From Methylomonas sp. (lineage in GTDB: Bacteria > Pseudomonadota > Gammaproteobacteria > Methylococcales > Methylomonadaceae), in the NCBI GenBank assembly GCA_026988155.1, contig JALSLW010000084.1:1-37065 (forward strand): a DNA stretch of 37,065 bases, in the 5' to 3' direction. A model generated the notes under the pieces. It was given only the letters and a program-made list of their open reading frames with translations, did not search any database and was not told the origin of the DNA. Both the position numbers and the translations under genes were made by a program. Positions 35,647 to 37,065 of the stretch are shown one piece after another. Within the stretch, counting starts at the first letter, position 1; the number at the start of each line of letters is the position of its first letter.

Positions 35647-35837
35647 AATTGATTCTATTGCGCGAAGGGGGTGCCCGTGCAGATTTAAAAAAACAGGAGT
35701 GGGTCCTTACGGTGAATGGTCACCTTTTCTCCGTGACGAAATGTGCTGACACTAATTCCAGAGGATAATGCAAAATCAGGTTGACTCATTTTTAATTTAG
35801 TACAAATACTCTTTCGTAACAAAGAAAATGTCGAAAA
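35647..35837 (-). pseudogene. Remnant of an XRE/HTH regulator (HigA/NadS antitoxin-like)
   Basis: In one minus-strand frame the sequence reads RKSICTKLKMSQPDFALSSG then ISVSTFRHGEK, the classical helix-turn-helix of antitoxin-type regulators, where RHWE-x-G is usual. Around 35722-35730 the similarity jumps to another frame, GDHSP-stop-GPTPVFLNLHGHPLRAIE, matching the usual G-x-x-x-P-x-GPA-x-x-LL-x-x-x-x-x-x-P tail. So one frameshift and one in-frame stop (35709-35707) have destroyed the gene. There is no convincing start codon and no intact toxin beside it. The identification rests on pattern memory of the family. Confidence 0.6.
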
Positions 35838-36091
35838 CGCTATTGCTATTCCAGCCTGCAGTTATGTATTACGGGTTGATCAGCAAAGCTTCTTTCTTCA
35901 GTAAAGGGTGGGAACGGATATATTAAGCAATCCAGTCACAATAAATATGTTCGGTATAAATGGAATAATGTGGCCTCCGTAAAAAATAGAGCATTTCATC
36001 CAAGATACTTTTCTTGCAAAATTATGTAGACATAAAAAATGAAAAGAATTAAGCTAAAGGCTAATTGTCATGAAGCAAAGCCTGATTTATC

Positions 36092-36255
36092 GGTTAATAT
36101 TTAATATCAGGGAAAGTTTATATTATAATTTAGATAGCAGGCAAGTATGCCCGAGTTTAAGGTCAGTACCGTGGAATAGCAGGGCAAAAGGTCAGGATAC
36201 TGTTATCCTGTCAAATATTCCTTATTTGCCGGTTAATACTGTGGAATATCAGGGC
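36092..36255 (+). repeat. Three degenerate direct repeats about 70 bp apart
   Basis: Units at 36092-36113 (GGTTAATATTTAATATCAGG), 36161-36185 (GGTCAGTACCGTGGAATAGC then AGGGC) and 36231-36255 (GGTTAATACTGTGGAATATC then AGGGC). Units two and three match at 21 of 25 positions; unit one matches after a short gap. Spacing is 69-70 bp. Between units two and three lies a hairpin CAGGATA-CTGT-TATCCTG (36193-36210). They end 22 bp before the cassette boundary and may be part of a recombination platform. Confidence 0.5.
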
Positions 36256-36277
36256 GAATCTGCTTGTTAATAATAAT

Positions 36278-36284
36278 GTTAGGT
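36278..36284 (+). other. Integron recombination core site at the left boundary of the cassette
   Basis: GTTAGGT fits the GTTRRRY core (R'). It is the exact reverse complement of ACCTAAC at 36941-36947, the R'' core of the attC at the far end of the cassette. That complementarity is expected if the stretch was inserted as a circular gene cassette, with the crossover between the G and the first T. The site upstream could be attI or a decayed attC; no second stem could be drawn. Confidence 0.75.
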
Positions 36285-36303
36285 TTATAAGGAGCCGTAC
36301 TGA

Positions 36304-36930
36304 ATGACATGGAATGAATTTATTAATCTAATTATTCTAATAGAAGTTATAGTAGCTATTGGTCTATTTATATGGGCAATTCCAGCAATTATTGACGGAA
36401 TTCTTCTTGCTAGAAGACGAGGGCGTTTTGGACGTGAGTTATCAAGACTTTTTGATTTAAACAAGTTAGATCGAAAACAAATAGAGATATTATCAAAAGA
36501 GTTTTTTCTTAGTGCAAAAGATATTCAGTTAGCTTTAAGATGGCAGTTTAAGGAATGTATCTCATCAAAAGAAATAGTTTCCGATAAGGTCCAATACTTT
36601 CAAAATTTATTTGAAGATTACGAAAAAGATGAGCCTTTTGAAGGTCTGCCACCAGATGTCAGGCTTCACCTCGAAAGAGTTAGAGATGTTCTTGGAAAAG
36701 AAAAGGATCATATGCTACAACCTCTGGCTTCACAATTGCAAGAATTGAATGACGAAAATACTCGTAAAAATAAGAGAATGTGGAGGGTTTCAGTAGCCAG
36801 CTTAATGATTGGTATTACTTCACTTGCTTTTGCTACATATACCTATTACGGTGAAAACAAACCAATAACAACCTCTATTTTAACTCCAGAAAAAAGACTA
36901 AATGATTCTGTTGAAAACAAAGTTAAATAA
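36304..36930 (+). CDS. Integron cassette-encoded two-TM protein of unknown function
   Basis: 208 residues, not recognised. AAGGAG stands 9 bases before the ATG, a strong ribosome-binding site, with the start 20 bp inside the cassette as usual. TM1 is about residues 7-35 (LIILIEVIVAIGLFIWAIPA), followed by basic RRRGRFGRELSR. A soluble helical middle (36-155) contains LSKEFFLSAKDIQLALRWQF, with a possible coiled coil near 135-155. TM2 is about 162-182, followed by a short polar tail. Both helices anchor a central domain that, by the positive-inside rule, is likely cytoplasmic. Only 10 bp separate its stop from the attC. A role in phage defence, stress or envelope functions cannot be chosen from sequence. 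Confidence 0.85.
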   Translation: MTWNEFINLIILIEVIVAIGLFIWAIPAIIDGILLARRRGRFGRELSRLFDLNKLDRKQIEILSKEFFLSAKDIQLALRWQFKECISSKEIVSDKVQYFQNLFEDYEKDEPFEGLPPDVRLHLERVRDVLGKEKDHMLQPLASQLQELNDENTRKNKRMWRVSVASLMIGITSLAFATYTYYGENKPITTSILTPEKRLNDSVENKVK

Positions 36931-36940
36931 ATGCAAATAA

Positions 36941-37003
36941 ACCTAACGAATAAGGTTAGATTGTGATCGCGAAGCGAGCCACAATCTGAACCGTTTGTTG
37001 GAC
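36941..37003 (+). other. attC: attC recombination site of the gene cassette
   Basis: R'' is ACCTAAC (36941-36947) and R' is GTTGGAC (36997-37003); both fit RYYYAAC/GTTRRRY. The inner arms GGTTAGATTGTG (36954-36965) and CACAATCTGAACC (36980-36992) pair over 12 bp with one extrahelical G at 36988. The unpaired central spacer is GAATAA against GTTT, and the tip is a TCGC/GCGA hairpin. The 63-bp length is within the attC range. The lack of a T tract argues against a plain terminator. Confidence 0.82.
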
Positions 37004-37065
37004 AAGCCCGGTTTACCCTTTGAGATGAATTCCGCTATTGCAAATAGCTTTTTGCTGAACAGCCC
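36998..37065 (+). other. Start of a following cassette or flanking DNA, cut by the window edge
   Basis: After the attC crossover point the sequence TTGGACAAGCCCGG... continues to the window end. If an array is present, this is the beginning of the next cassette, whose own attC should contain GTCCAAC. No start codon with a ribosome-binding site can be judged in the 68 bp available. Confidence 0.4.

Larger units (their letters stand above)
35459..36277. other. Long mostly non-coding region with hairpins, a gene remnant and short repeats
   Basis: No intact gene is supported in these 819 bp. Visible items are a 7-bp inverted repeat TGTCCGG (35493-35499)/CCGGACA (35523-35529), two adjacent hairpins at 35537-35570, an ATTGCG-AGGA-CGCAAT hairpin near 35634-35649, a decayed HTH gene on the minus strand (35647-35837), and three related 22-25-bp repeats at about 70-bp spacing (36092-36255). 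A 66-codon open frame at 36070-36270 overlaps the repeats and has no recognisable features. No integrase gene is present. Confidence 0.6.

Noticed and set aside
36092-36255. CRISPR array from regularly spaced repeats
   Set aside because: Only three degenerate units, with spacing around 70 bp, no identical repeats and no cas genes.
36070-36270. A 66-codon plus-strand open frame as a gene
   Set aside because: It runs through the repeat units spaced about 70 bp apart, has no clear ribosome-binding site, and shows no recognisable composition or motif.
36954-36992. Rho-independent terminator after the 208-residue gene
   Set aside because: No T tract follows the stem, while both flanking cores and the extrahelical base fit attC.

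Overview
The window looks like chromosome from a gamma-proteobacterial methylotroph, most likely a Methylococcales-type methanotroph. This is inferred from a serine-glyoxylate aminotransferase (a serine-cycle enzyme), a gamma-type Rnf complex, a hexameric-type citrate synthase, and moderately AT-rich DNA with many short mobile repeats. No methane or methanol oxidation gene lies in the window, so the lifestyle call is inference.

Layout. 1-5.2 kb: a MITE-like repeat, xth (exonuclease III), rpmE, gltA with a clear terminator, then sgaA and an HDOD gene on the minus strand. 5.2-19.2 kb: one minus-strand array. Four tandem paralogous TonB-dependent receptor genes lead into a periplasmic YfiR-like protein, a 1632-residue hybrid kinase/GGDEF/EAL protein and the HDOD gene. 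It reads as an outer-membrane-to-cytoplasm sensing system with c-di-GMP output. 19.3-31.1 kb: a minus-strand Rnf locus in the order rnfB, large PFOR-like gene, Uma2 gene, rnfC, pRiA4b-ORF3 gene, rnfD, rnfG, rnfE, rnfA, and a previously uncalled 59-residue membrane protein with a four-cysteine tail. The PFOR-like protein keeps the family fold signatures but appears to have lost the thiamine-diphosphate and proximal-cluster residues.

31.2-33.0 kb: an O-acetylhomoserine sulfhydrylase gene whose stop codon lies inside a 158-bp inverted-repeat element, followed by a second copy of the 5' MITE in opposite orientation. 33.0-35.4 kb: a SulP anion transporter and a tandem UspA protein in one operon. 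35.4-36.3 kb: a mostly non-coding stretch with hairpins, a decayed HTH (antitoxin-like) gene and repeats about 70 bp apart. 36.28-37.0 kb: an integron-type gene cassette encoding an unknown two-TM protein. It is bounded by a GTTRRRY core and a full attC site, and the two core sequences are exact reverse complements. A second cassette appears to begin at the window edge.

Most notable: the apparently catalytically dead PFOR-like protein embedded in the Rnf operon, the small Cys-rich Rnf-linked protein, the four-receptor array wired to YfiR and a hybrid c-di-GMP protein, and the integron cassette without a visible integrase. Alignments were made by eye and from family knowledge; no searches were run.
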